This document shows, piece after piece, positions 43,271-51,541 of a DNA stretch of 64,000 bases (its first letter is position 1; each line of letters opens with the position of its first letter). The notes beneath the pieces are model-generated. The model was not told where the DNA came from. It did not search any database and saw only the letters and a list, made by a program, of their open reading frames with translations. The stretch comes from JAUYQR01 sp050632395 (GTDB lineage Bacteria > Pseudomonadota > Alphaproteobacteria > Rhodobacterales > Rhodobacteraceae): NCBI RefSeq assembly GCF_050632395.1, contig NZ_CP192600.1:4030001-4094000 (forward strand), written 5' to 3'. Both the position numbers and the translations under genes were made by a program.

Positions 43271-44173
43271 TCAAGCTGATCCCAAGGCAGCCGAGAGGAA
43301 GGCGCGGAACACCTGAGCTGGCGCTGACAGCGGGCGATTGTTCGGCCACGTCAGGCCTACGTCCATCGAGGGAATCGCCTCAATGGTCTGGCGCTGTTCG
43401 ATCCGCTGGCCCTCAAGTGACCAAGGCCGATAGACCATGTCGCTGAGGATCGTCACCCCCATGCCCGCGGCCACCATCGACCGCACCGCCTCGACTGACG
43501 AGGTCGAAAACACCACTTTGGGGATCAGCCCGTACTGGTCCCAGTAGCGCCCGGCCGTGCGGCTCGCCTCGTCCACCGTCAGCATTACATAGGGCTCGTC
43601 AGCGACATCGCGCAGGCTTATCCCGGGGGCGGTCAGCAGCCGGTGATCCGAGGGCAGCCAAAGCCGCCGCCGCGAGCGGAACAGGGTCTCGGATTCCAGT
43701 TCGCCGGTATTGCCAAGGTTCGAGGTCAGCATGACGGCAAGGTCCAGCCCTCCGGTCACCATGGCGTTTTCGATGGCGGACCTTGGTTGCTCGGAGAGTT
43801 CCAGCGTGATGCCGGGATAGATGCGGCGGAAGGCGGCATAGTGGCGAGCCATGAAATAGCCCGCGACGGTATAGGTCAGACCCAACCGCAAGCGTCCCAT
43901 CACCTGCTTTTCTTCACCCAACGGGCTGCGCGTCGCCTCTTCGACAGCGGCAATGATCGCCTTGGCCCGGGACAGGAACCGCGCGCCCTGCGGTGTGACC
44001 GATACCCCTTGTCCGCCCCGCGCCAGAAGCCGCGCGCCCAAAGCGGCCTCCAGGCTTTGAATGCCCGCAGTCACGGCAGATTGCGAGATGTTCAGCTCCA
44101 TCGCCGCGTGGGAAACCTGCCCGGTCTCGGCGGCTGCGATGAAATAGCGCAACTGTCTGATGGTCAGCGACAT
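43271..44173 (-). CDS. LysR family transcriptional regulator, divergent from pxpA
   Basis: Regulator, 300 aa. N-terminal helix-turn-helix TIRQLRYFIAAAETGQVSHA and NISQSAVTAGIQSLEAALGA; effector domain from LRLGLTYTVAGYFMARH. The ATG at 44173 is the standard start; the longer frame upstream lies in the promoter. It is transcribed away from the pxpA-accB-accC-pxpB-pxpC operon, the classic LysR arrangement, so it probably activates it. Confidence 0.92.
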   Translation of the reverse strand: MSLTIRQLRYFIAAAETGQVSHAAMELNISQSAVTAGIQSLEAALGARLLARGGQGVSVTPQGARFLSRAKAIIAAVEEATRSPLGEEKQVMGRLRLGLTYTVAGYFMARHYAAFRRIYPGITLELSEQPRSAIENAMVTGGLDLAVMLTSNLGNTGELESETLFRSRRRLWLPSDHRLLTAPGISLRDVADEPYVMLTVDEASRTAGRYWDQYGLIPKVVFSTSSVEAVRSMVAAGMGVTILSDMVYRPWSLEGQRIEQRQTIEAIPSMDVGLTWPNNRPLSAPAQVFRAFLSAALGSA

Positions 44174-44197
44174 GGGCACCCTAATATCTGCTTTATT

Positions 44198-44224
44198 GAT
44201 ACCGTATCTCAGAAATTCGAATTT
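44198..44224. promoter_or_regulatory. paired palindromes in the LysR/pxpA divergent promoter
   Basis: GATAC-C-GTATC (44198-44208) and the perfect 12-base dyad AAATTCGAATTT (44213-44224) lie 4 bases apart in the 109-base gap between the LysR gene and pxpA. They are candidate recognition and activation sites for the LysR protein. Confidence 0.45.
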
Positions 44225-44282
44225 GCAATGAAGACTGACTCGGGCGAAGTTCCAGAATATTCGGAAAACTGCAGGGGGTGCG

Positions 44283-45005
44283 ATGCCTGTCACGGTGAAC
44301 TGTGACATGGGCGAAAGCTTTGGGCTTTGGCGCATGGGAGACGACGCGGGGCTGATGCCCTTCATTCACATCGCCAATGTGGCTTGCGGCTTTCATGCCA
44401 GCGATTTCGACCACATGCGCGCCACGGTGCGGCTGGCCAAAACGCATGGGGTGAAGGTCGGGGCGCATCCCAGCCTGCCCGATCTGCAGGGCTTCGGGCG
44501 GCGCGAAATGAAGATGGGCCGAGAAGAAATGGCCAATTGCATGATCTATCAGATCGGTGCGCTTTGCGGGTTCCTGAAGGCTGAAGGCGTTGAGTTGAAC
44601 CACATCAAGCCCCACGGCAGCCTTTACGGCATGGCCGCGCGGCAGGAAGATATCGCCCAGGCGGTCTGCGACGCAGCCGATGTGTTCAAGGTGCCGCTTC
44701 TTGGAATGACCGGCACACTGCACGAGAAGATCTACCCCGCCCGTGGCCATGGCTTTGTGGCGGAATTCTACGCCGATCTGGAGTATCGTCCCGACGGAAG
44801 CCTGATCGTGACGCGCGAGCATGATGCCAAAGACCCGGCGTTGATGGCTGCCCGCTGCGTGCGGGCGATCACCGAAGGCAAAGGCACGGCCACGGATGGT
44901 TCAGACATTCCGGTGCGTTGCGACAGTATCTGCATTCACTCTGACACCCCCAACGCCATCGACATCGCCCGCGCGGTGCGAGCGGCGGTTCAGCCCTATA
45001 CCTGA
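44283..45005 (+). CDS. pxpA: LamB/YcsF family protein, 5-oxoprolinase subunit A
   Basis: Barrel-fold hydrolase subunit, 240 aa. It begins VNCDMGESFGLWRMGDD and shows NVACGFHASDFDHMRATV, VKVGAHPSLPDLQGFGRREM, and LNHIKPHGSLYGMAARQEDI, all conserved in the family. In PxpABC it works with the B and C subunits to open 5-oxoproline (known from the family). Here a biotin carrier and a biotin carboxylase follow directly, 9 bases downstream, so the reaction may be biotin-dependent (inferred). Confidence 0.92.
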   Translation: MPVTVNCDMGESFGLWRMGDDAGLMPFIHIANVACGFHASDFDHMRATVRLAKTHGVKVGAHPSLPDLQGFGRREMKMGREEMANCMIYQIGALCGFLKAEGVELNHIKPHGSLYGMAARQEDIAQAVCDAADVFKVPLLGMTGTLHEKIYPARGHGFVAEFYADLEYRPDGSLIVTREHDAKDPALMAARCVRAITEGKGTATDGSDIPVRCDSICIHSDTPNAIDIARAVRAAVQPYT

Positions 45006-45014
45006 GAGGTTCCC

Positions 45015-45248
45015 ATGACCCATATCCATTCCCCGCTTCCCGGCACTTTTTACCGCTCGTCCGCGCCCGACAACCCGCCCTTCAAGGCCGACGGGGATGC
45101 CGTTGCAGTGGGCGACGTGATCGGGCTGATCGAGGTGATGAAGTCCTTCCACGAGGTGAAATCCGAGGTGGCGGGCAGCAACATCCGCTTTGAAACCGAA
45201 AACGAAGAACCCGTCATGGCAGGCGCGGTTCTGGCGCAGGTGGACTGA
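45015..45248 (+). CDS. accB: short biotin carboxyl carrier protein
   Basis: 77-residue biotinyl domain without the usual N-terminal extension of AccB. The biotin Lys is in IGLIEVMKSFHEVKSEVAG; the canonical Met after Lys (MKM) is Ser here. The half-motif GDAVAVGDVIG and the C-terminal MAGAVLAQVD complete the lipoyl-like fold. Its TGA overlaps the biotin carboxylase ATG. It is dedicated to this operon, and the normal AccB would be encoded elsewhere. Confidence 0.88.
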   Translation: MTHIHSPLPGTFYRSSAPDNPPFKADGDAVAVGDVIGLIEVMKSFHEVKSEVAGSNIRFETENEEPVMAGAVLAQVD

Positions 45249-46624
45249 TGCTGAAGAAGCTTCTGGTCGCCAATCGGGGGGAAATTGCGGTGCGGGTGAT
45301 CCGCGCAGCGCGTGACCTCGGGATTGCGACCGTGGCGGTCTATTCGGATGCCGACCGCGAGTCCTTGCATGTTCAGATTGCCGATGAGGCGGTGCATATC
45401 GGACCGCCGGCAGCGAAGAAAAGCTATCTGAACGTCACCAACATCCTGAAAGCCGCCACTGATACCTGCTGCGACTCCGTGCATCCCGGTTACGGCTTTC
45501 TGGCCGAGAACGCCGATTTTGCCGATGCCTGTGCGGCGGCGGGGCTGGTTTTTGTTGGCCCGTCAGGGGATGCCATCCGCACCATGGGCGACAAGGTCGC
45601 CGCCCGCTCTGCCGCCCATGCCGCTGGGGTTCCGGTGGTGCCGGGGTCGATGGGCCGGGTCGCCGATATCGACGCCGCGCGCCATATTCTGATCGACACC
45701 GGATTTCCTGTGATGATCAAGGCCGCTGCGGGTGGCGGGGGCCGGGGCATTCGTATCGCCAATGATCTTGCCGAATTTGAAGCCGCCTTTCCGCAAGCCG
45801 CCGCCGAGGCGCTGGCCGCCTTTGGCGACGGCGGGCTGTATATGGAAAAGGTCATCGCCAAGGCCCGTCATATCGAGGTGCAGGTTCTGGGTGACGGCAG
45901 AGATGCCGTGCATTGCTATGAGCGTGAATGCAGCCTTCAGCGCCGCCGTCAGAAGGTCTGGGAAGAGGCCCCCAGCCGCGCCCTGTCGGAGCGCATCCGC
46001 GATGAATTGTGCACCAGCGCCGTGCGGCTGACCCGTGCGGTTGGCTATTCCGGCGCGGGCACCATCGAATACCTTTATGACGACGAAGCCGACCGCTTCT
46101 ACTTCATCGAGATGAATACCCGCATTCAGGTGGAACATCCGGTGACCGAGATGATCACCGGCATCGACCTCGTGGCCGAGATGTTGCGCATTGCCGGGGG
46201 CGAACCCCTGCGCCTGCGCCAGTCCGATATCGTGGTGCGCGGCCATGCCATCGAAGTGCGCCTGAACGCCGAAGACCCGTCGCGCGATTTCGCCCCCTTT
46301 CCCGGCACCGTCAGCACCCTGCGCGTGCCCGGCGGACCCGGCGTGCGGTTCGAGTCGATGCTTTACGCCGGATACACCGTGCCGCCGTTCTACGACTCGC
46401 TTCTGGCTAAGCTGGTCGTCCACGCCGATACCCGCGAGGCGGCGATAACCCGCCTTGTCCGTGCCCTGTCGGAAACCCGCATCGACGGCTTGCGAACCAC
46501 CAAACCGCTATTTCTGGCCTTGGCGGATGACCTCGCCGTTCAGGCCAATGCTGTTCATACCCGCTGGCTGGAAGGCTGGCTTGAAACCCACGCGGCCCGG
46601 TTGGTGCCGGAACTGGAACCATAG
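45248..46624 (+). CDS. accC: biotin carboxylase subunit (AccC-like)
   Basis: ATP-grasp enzyme, 458 aa, that carboxylates the biotin carrier. N-terminal LLVANRGEIAVRVIRAARDL, the glycine-rich lid MIKAAAGGGGRGIRIANDL, HIEVQVLGDGRDAVHCYERE, and the catalytic metal/Arg strand FIEMNTRIQVEHPVTEMITG are all present, so the enzyme should be active. It is flanked by the carrier and pxpB. It may serve the neighbouring PxpBC pair in place of acetyl-CoA carboxylase. Confidence 0.92.
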   Translation: MLKKLLVANRGEIAVRVIRAARDLGIATVAVYSDADRESLHVQIADEAVHIGPPAAKKSYLNVTNILKAATDTCCDSVHPGYGFLAENADFADACAAAGLVFVGPSGDAIRTMGDKVAARSAAHAAGVPVVPGSMGRVADIDAARHILIDTGFPVMIKAAAGGGGRGIRIANDLAEFEAAFPQAAAEALAAFGDGGLYMEKVIAKARHIEVQVLGDGRDAVHCYERECSLQRRRQKVWEEAPSRALSERIRDELCTSAVRLTRAVGYSGAGTIEYLYDDEADRFYFIEMNTRIQVEHPVTEMITGIDLVAEMLRIAGGEPLRLRQSDIVVRGHAIEVRLNAEDPSRDFAPFPGTVSTLRVPGGPGVRFESMLYAGYTVPPFYDSLLAKLVVHADTREAAITRLVRALSETRIDGLRTTKPLFLALADDLAVQANAVHTRWLEGWLETHAARLVPELEP

Positions 46625-46632
46625 GAGTGACC

Positions 46633-47508
46633 ATGTCGATCCGCTTTTCCTTCGGGGGCGACGAGCACATCTTCGCGGAAGTCAGCGAAGAGATGTCGCT
46701 TGAGGCCTTCTTCACCTCGCTTTCGATGACCAATGCCGTCAAGGTGGCGGGCATCAAGGGCGTCACCGAGATTTGCCCGGCCAACGCCAGCTTTCAGGTC
46801 AAGTTCGACCCGGACCGCATCAAGCCCGGCGATCTGCTGAAGGAACTGCAGTCCATGGAAGGGGCAGCGTCGAAGTCTGACGCCACGCTGCAAACTCGGA
46901 TCATGGAAATTCCGGTGCTTTATCAGGACCCCTGGACGCACGAGACCCTGATGCGCTTTCGTGAACGCCACCAGAACCCCAATGCCACCGATCTGGAATA
47001 TGCCGCCGAAGTGAACGGACTTGGCGGGGTCGAGGACTTCATCAAGGCACATTCGAGCCAGCCGTGGTTCGTGTCGATGGTAGGGTTCGTGGCGGGGCTG
47101 CCGTTCCTTTACCAGATGGTCGAGCGCAAGCGTCAATTGCAGGTGCCGAAATACCTGCGCCCGCGCACCGACACGCCGAAACTGACCATCGGCCACGGCG
47201 GCTGCTTTTCCTGCATCTACTCGGTGCGCGGCGCGGGCGGATATCAGATGTTCGGCGTCACGCCGATGCCGATATATGACCCGACCCAGAAGGTCAGCTA
47301 TCTGCAAGACGAGATGTGCCTCTTCAAACCCGGCGACATCGTCAAGTGGAAGCCAGTGACGCGCGACGAATATGACGCGGCGATCGAGGCGGTGGATGCC
47401 AATCGCTACGAGCCGGTGATCCGCCCCGCAACCTTCAGCCTTTCTGCGTTCAACAAAGACATGGGCAGCACAAATGCCAAGCTGATGGAGACTTTGAATG
47501 GCCGTTAA
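46633..47508 (+). CDS. pxpB: 5-oxoprolinase subunit B (KipI/AHS1 family)
   Basis: Allophanate-hydrolase-subunit-1-like protein, 291 aa. Typical parts are VKFDPDRIKPGDLLKELQS, FVAGLPFLYQMVERKRQLQV, the catalytic-looking LTIGHGGCFSCIYSVRGAGG and the end LFKPGDIVKWKPVTRDEYD. The ATG at 46633 follows AGGAG directly; a GTG at 46627 is less likely. In urea carboxylase the same fold forms half of the carboxyltransferase domain. Overlaps pxpC by 11 bases. Confidence 0.9.
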   Translation: MSIRFSFGGDEHIFAEVSEEMSLEAFFTSLSMTNAVKVAGIKGVTEICPANASFQVKFDPDRIKPGDLLKELQSMEGAASKSDATLQTRIMEIPVLYQDPWTHETLMRFRERHQNPNATDLEYAAEVNGLGGVEDFIKAHSSQPWFVSMVGFVAGLPFLYQMVERKRQLQVPKYLRPRTDTPKLTIGHGGCFSCIYSVRGAGGYQMFGVTPMPIYDPTQKVSYLQDEMCLFKPGDIVKWKPVTRDEYDAAIEAVDANRYEPVIRPATFSLSAFNKDMGSTNAKLMETLNGR

Positions 47509-48466
47509 TGTCATCTCTCCCGGTCTGTCCACCACGGTGCAAGACCTTGGCCGCCCCGGATATTATCACCTCGGGATTCCGATCTCGGGCGGGATGGACC
47601 GCTTTGCCTTGCGTGCGGCCAACATGCTGGTCGGCAATGACGAAGGTGCCGCGGTTCTGGAAGCGGTGTTTCTGGGTCCTGAGCTGGAGTTTACGGTCCC
47701 TGCCACCGTGGCTGTCACCGGCGGCGATCTGCCGCCCAAGCTGAACGGGGATGAGCGCAGCACATGGGAGGCCTTTCCGGTCAAGGCAGGCGACCGTCTG
47801 AGCTTTGGATACCTCAAATCCGGGGCGCGGGTGTATATCGCGGTTTCGGGCGGCATTGATGTGCCGGTCAAGCTTGGCTCACGGTCTACCTATACGCTGG
47901 GGGCTTTGGGCGGCCATGAGGGGCGTGCCCTGAAGGCGGGCGACAGCCTGCCCTTGGGTGCTGGCGCGGGTGGCAAGGGGGCGATTCCGGCCAATCTGCG
48001 CCGTATGCCTGGGAGCCCTGCCGAATTACGCATGCTGCCCGGGCTTTACTGGCACCGCATCACGTCAGCGGCGGGCAAGCAGTTCTTTGCCGACACCTGG
48101 AAGGTCGCGCCCGAAGCCGATCGCATCGGCTACCGCTTCAAGGGCGGCACCGCATTGGACTTTGTGCCGCGCGAGCAGCCCTTCGGTGCGGGATCGAACC
48201 CCTCGAACATTGTCGATGCCTGTTATCCCTACGGATCCATTCAGGTGCCGGGCGGCACGGAACCCATCGTTTTGCACCGCGATGCGGTGTCGGGCGGCGG
48301 CTACATGATGCTGGGCTGCGTCATCAGCGCCGACATGGACCTGATCGGCCAGTTGCAACCACATTCGCCTGCCCGCTTTGTCGAAGTGTCGATGGATCAG
48401 GCGCTGGCAGCGCGGGCCGACCGGAAAGCGGCTTTGGCGCGGTTGCGGGCGCATCTGGGGCTGTGA
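47498..48466 (+). CDS. pxpC: 5-oxoprolinase subunit C / biotin-dependent carboxyltransferase family (KipA/AHS2)
   Basis: Allophanate-hydrolase-subunit-2-like protein, 322 aa. Start VISPGLSTTVQDLGRPGYY, then GIPISGGMDRFALRAANMLV, FLGPELEFTVPATVAVTGGD, the YLKSGARVYIAVSGGIDVP strand and GGTEPIVLHRDAVSGGGYM. This is the second half of the urea-carboxylase carboxyltransferase fold. Its start overlaps pxpB, so the two are made together. Last gene of the operon. Confidence 0.92.
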   Translation: MAVNVISPGLSTTVQDLGRPGYYHLGIPISGGMDRFALRAANMLVGNDEGAAVLEAVFLGPELEFTVPATVAVTGGDLPPKLNGDERSTWEAFPVKAGDRLSFGYLKSGARVYIAVSGGIDVPVKLGSRSTYTLGALGGHEGRALKAGDSLPLGAGAGGKGAIPANLRRMPGSPAELRMLPGLYWHRITSAAGKQFFADTWKVAPEADRIGYRFKGGTALDFVPREQPFGAGSNPSNIVDACYPYGSIQVPGGTEPIVLHRDAVSGGGYMMLGCVISADMDLIGQLQPHSPARFVEVSMDQALAARADRKAALARLRAHLGL

Positions 48467-48549
48467 TGAGCGGGTTCGTTCATCGCGGGCGTCCCGCTTC
48501 GCTTCGCCCCCCGGCGACGAGCGCAGGACATGCGACGATGAGCAGCCCC

Positions 48550-49494
48550 TCAGGCCCTGCCGCGCGCCTCTTTCGGGGTCAGCCCGAACCGGGCGCGGAA
48601 AGCGCGGGAAAACTGCGCCTGATCGGTGAACCCCCGCGCATAAGCGATCTCGCCGATGGCGCGGCGGTCGGCGGGGTTCTTCATATCCTCCATTGCCGCC
48701 TGCAACCGCGTGTCGCGGATCCACTGGCCCAGCGTCATGTTGGTGTCGCGCAACAACTCATGCAGATAGCGCAGCGAGATGCCACACCCTCCCGCCACCT
48801 CCTCCGGCCCCAGATCGGGGTCGTCGATGTGGCGGCGAACAAAGCTTTCGATACGTGCCAGATGGGCGCTGCGCACCGTCGAATTCCCCGAGGTCAGCAC
48901 ACGCTCGTCCGACTGGATCGCCAAAGCCAGCAAATCGACCAACTGTCGGCCGACGACCCCGCGGGTCTCTTCGGTCATGCTGTCATATCGGGCCGGGATC
49001 AGGTGGACCATGTCGACGAACAGCCCGTTGGCGCCGTTGGTGGCATCAAACTGCAGGCTGCAAAAGCGGTCTGGCGCACGGATGCGGCCACCCAGCATTT
49101 CCTTGGACAGCTTCATCACCCACAGATCGGCCGGATCGGCGTGACTGAACTCATAGGGTTCATGGCTGCGCTCGATGAAAAAGGCGCCGGGATTGGCCCG
49201 CACTTCCTTGCCGCCCTGGGTAAAGCGCAGTTCCGATTTGGCGGGCAGGGTGACCAGAAACTCCTCTGGTCCCGGCTCGCGGAAGTGTTTGGGCAGGCGG
49301 CGGTAGACCAGCGGGTCCGAGGTCAGGCGCGACAGCGATACACCGCCCAGATCCCAGCTGGACAACTCGCCGTCAAAAGCCTCGGGGCGCTGGAAAGTCA
49401 AATCCAGCGGGAAATAGGTGCGGGCGATGGTTTCGTGCCAATGTCGGCTGCGCCCCGACACGTCGACCCCGCGCGTGCTGATCGTGGACTTCAT
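48550..49494 (-). CDS. AraC family transcriptional regulator
   Basis: Regulator, 314 aa. The N-terminal part is an AraC-binding-type sensor (RTYFPLDLTFQRPEAF, LAKSELRF-like strand, PGAFFIERSHEPYEFSHADP). The C-terminal 100 residues hold two helix-turn-helices: GPEEVAGGCGISLRYLHELL and IGEIAYARGFTDQAQFSRAF followed by RFGLTPKEAR. The ATG at 49494 follows GGGAATGG; starts at 49518 or further upstream are possible. It lies on the opposite strand between pxpC and hyuB and is divergent from hyuB, so it probably controls the hyuBA-liv operon. Confidence 0.9.
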   Translation of the reverse strand: MKSTISTRGVDVSGRSRHWHETIARTYFPLDLTFQRPEAFDGELSSWDLGGVSLSRLTSDPLVYRRLPKHFREPGPEEFLVTLPAKSELRFTQGGKEVRANPGAFFIERSHEPYEFSHADPADLWVMKLSKEMLGGRIRAPDRFCSLQFDATNGANGLFVDMVHLIPARYDSMTEETRGVVGRQLVDLLALAIQSDERVLTSGNSTVRSAHLARIESFVRRHIDDPDLGPEEVAGGCGISLRYLHELLRDTNMTLGQWIRDTRLQAAMEDMKNPADRRAIGEIAYARGFTDQAQFSRAFRARFGLTPKEARGRA

Positions 49495-49748
49495 CGCGCC
49501 ATTCCCTGTTTCTCTCATCAGGCCACGGCGGGGCATTTCTGTAAAGCGGTAGATCTTGCCCACGGCACTGAATGCACGGAAAGACAAAAGCCTGTGCACC
49601 AACGGCAAAGACGGCCGGGCAGAACCGCCGCTACGGTCCCTGACACAAAGGCGCAACAGACGCCGCGCGACAGGGGAACGCATCGATTCGGACGGGTGGC
49701 TTGCCCGAGCGGCACCCTTTTGCGCGGCCCTTACCGGAGGGCATCGTA

Positions 49749-51530
49749 GTGGCCAGGAAAACCGCAAAGAAGATCGAGGTCGACCCCATCACCCTGTCGG
49801 TGGTGCGCGGCATCCTTGAGACAACCCAGCGCGAGATGACACTGTCGCTGGAGAAGACCGCACGTTCCAGCGTGTTCAATCTGGCGCATGACTATTCAAC
49901 CGCGCTGTTCAACGCCACGCCCGAGATGATCCTGCAGGGGCAGGACATTCCCATTCACCTTGGGTCCCTGATCCCGGCGATGAAGGTGGTGGCGGGATAC
50001 TTCGAGGGCGATATCCACGAAGGCGATCTTCTGATCCACAACGATCCGGCCTGGGGTGGCAGCCACGCCATCGACACCTGTTTTTACAAACCGGTGTTCT
50101 GGAAGGGACGCCTGAAATACTGGACGGTCTGCAAGGGCCACCTCACGGATATCGGCGGCCCGGTGCCCGCGGGCTACAACCCCAATGCCAAGGAAATCTA
50201 TGCCGAATGCCTGCGCATTCCGCCCGTCAAGGTTTGGGATCGGGGGATACCGCGCAAAGATGTGCTGAACTTCATCTTCACCAACATGCGCGCCCGCCGT
50301 GACCAGGAGGGCGATTTCAACGCACTGATTGGGGCCTGTCAGGTCGGCGAACGCGCGCTGATCGCAATGTTGGAGAAATACGGCGAAGAAACCGTTGATG
50401 CCTGCATCGACACGCTTCTGGACATGGCCGAAAAACAGATGCGCGCGCTGATCGCCACGGTGCCAGACGGCACCTATGACGGCAGCGCTATTCTGGAAGA
50501 TGCCGGTCACGGCTTTGGCGATTTCGAGATCAAGGCGCGCGTGACGATCACCGGTGACAACTGCCACATCGAAATCTCGTCGCCGCCACAGATCCCGTAT
50601 TTCATCAACAGCTACGAGGGGAACAGCTACTCCGGTGTCTACCTGGGACTGATGATGTTTGCCCAGTTGCCGCCACCCTATAACGAGGGGCTTTACCGCT
50701 GCGTTTCGGTCAACATGGGGCCGAAAGGCACCCTGTGCAACGCGGTGGAACCCGCGCCGCACATGAACTGCACCACAACGCCGATGGAGACACTGACCGA
50801 TGCGGTCCGGCTGGCTTTTGAAAAGGCGGTGCCATCCAAGGTTTCGGCATCCTGGGGCCATGCCAACGGGTTGAACATCGCCGGCTGGGATAAGCGCCAC
50901 GACGAAGAATATGTGACGATGGTGCTGGCAACCATCATCAGTGGTGCCGGGGCCACGCCAAGCCAGGACGGCTGGCACGCCTGCGGGCCGGAGTGCTGCT
51001 TTGGCGCGTTGACCAGCGGTGATGTCGAACTGCTGGAATATTCCTATCCCATCATCATCCACCGCTATTCGCTGATGACCGACTCGGGCGGTGCAGGCAA
51101 GAACCGCGGCGGTTCGGGCACGGCCTGGGAAGTGGAGCCGCTGAACGACGACATGACCTTCATCACCTTCGGCGAAGGCCGCCGCATTCCTGCCGTCGGT
51201 GCGGCAGGGGCTTCCAGCACGATGATCGACACAAAGGTGGGCCGCTTGGAACTGGTCGAGGGTAACCATTCCGAGACCATCCGCGAAAACGTCATCAAGG
51301 TCATCAAACCAGGTGACCGCATCACCAACATGAACCCCGGCGGCGGCGGCTACGGCAACCCAATGGAGCGGCCTGTCGAGAAGGTCGTCTGGGATGTGAA
51401 GAACGGGCTCGTTTCCATCCAGGGGGCAAGAGAGGATTACGGCGTCATCATCAAGGACCCGACCACGCTGGACGTGGATATCGCAGCAACATCAGCCCTG
51501 CGCGCCAAACGCGCCGTGGCCGCGAAATAA
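49749..51530 (+). CDS. hyuB: hydantoinase B/oxoprolinase family protein
   Basis: Large subunit of an ATP-dependent hydantoinase/oxoprolinase, 593 aa. It begins with GTG 9 bases after GGAGG. Conserved parts are IEVDPITLSVVRGILETTQR, LIHNDPAWGGSHAIDTCFYK, WTVCKGHLTDIGGPVPAGYN and MTDSGGAGKNRGGSGTAWEV, ending in the glycine-rich NMNPGGGGYGNP. The next gene is the hyuA subunit, 11 bases downstream. Alternative substrates of this family are N-methylhydantoin, 5-oxoproline and acetone-like ketones. Confidence 0.9.
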   Translation: MARKTAKKIEVDPITLSVVRGILETTQREMTLSLEKTARSSVFNLAHDYSTALFNATPEMILQGQDIPIHLGSLIPAMKVVAGYFEGDIHEGDLLIHNDPAWGGSHAIDTCFYKPVFWKGRLKYWTVCKGHLTDIGGPVPAGYNPNAKEIYAECLRIPPVKVWDRGIPRKDVLNFIFTNMRARRDQEGDFNALIGACQVGERALIAMLEKYGEETVDACIDTLLDMAEKQMRALIATVPDGTYDGSAILEDAGHGFGDFEIKARVTITGDNCHIEISSPPQIPYFINSYEGNSYSGVYLGLMMFAQLPPPYNEGLYRCVSVNMGPKGTLCNAVEPAPHMNCTTTPMETLTDAVRLAFEKAVPSKVSASWGHANGLNIAGWDKRHDEEYVTMVLATIISGAGATPSQDGWHACGPECCFGALTSGDVELLEYSYPIIIHRYSLMTDSGGAGKNRGGSGTAWEVEPLNDDMTFITFGEGRRIPAVGAAGASSTMIDTKVGRLELVEGNHSETIRENVIKVIKPGDRITNMNPGGGGYGNPMERPVEKVVWDVKNGLVSIQGAREDYGVIIKDPTTLDVDIAATSALRAKRAVAAK

Positions 51531-51541
51531 GGGGGAATGAG

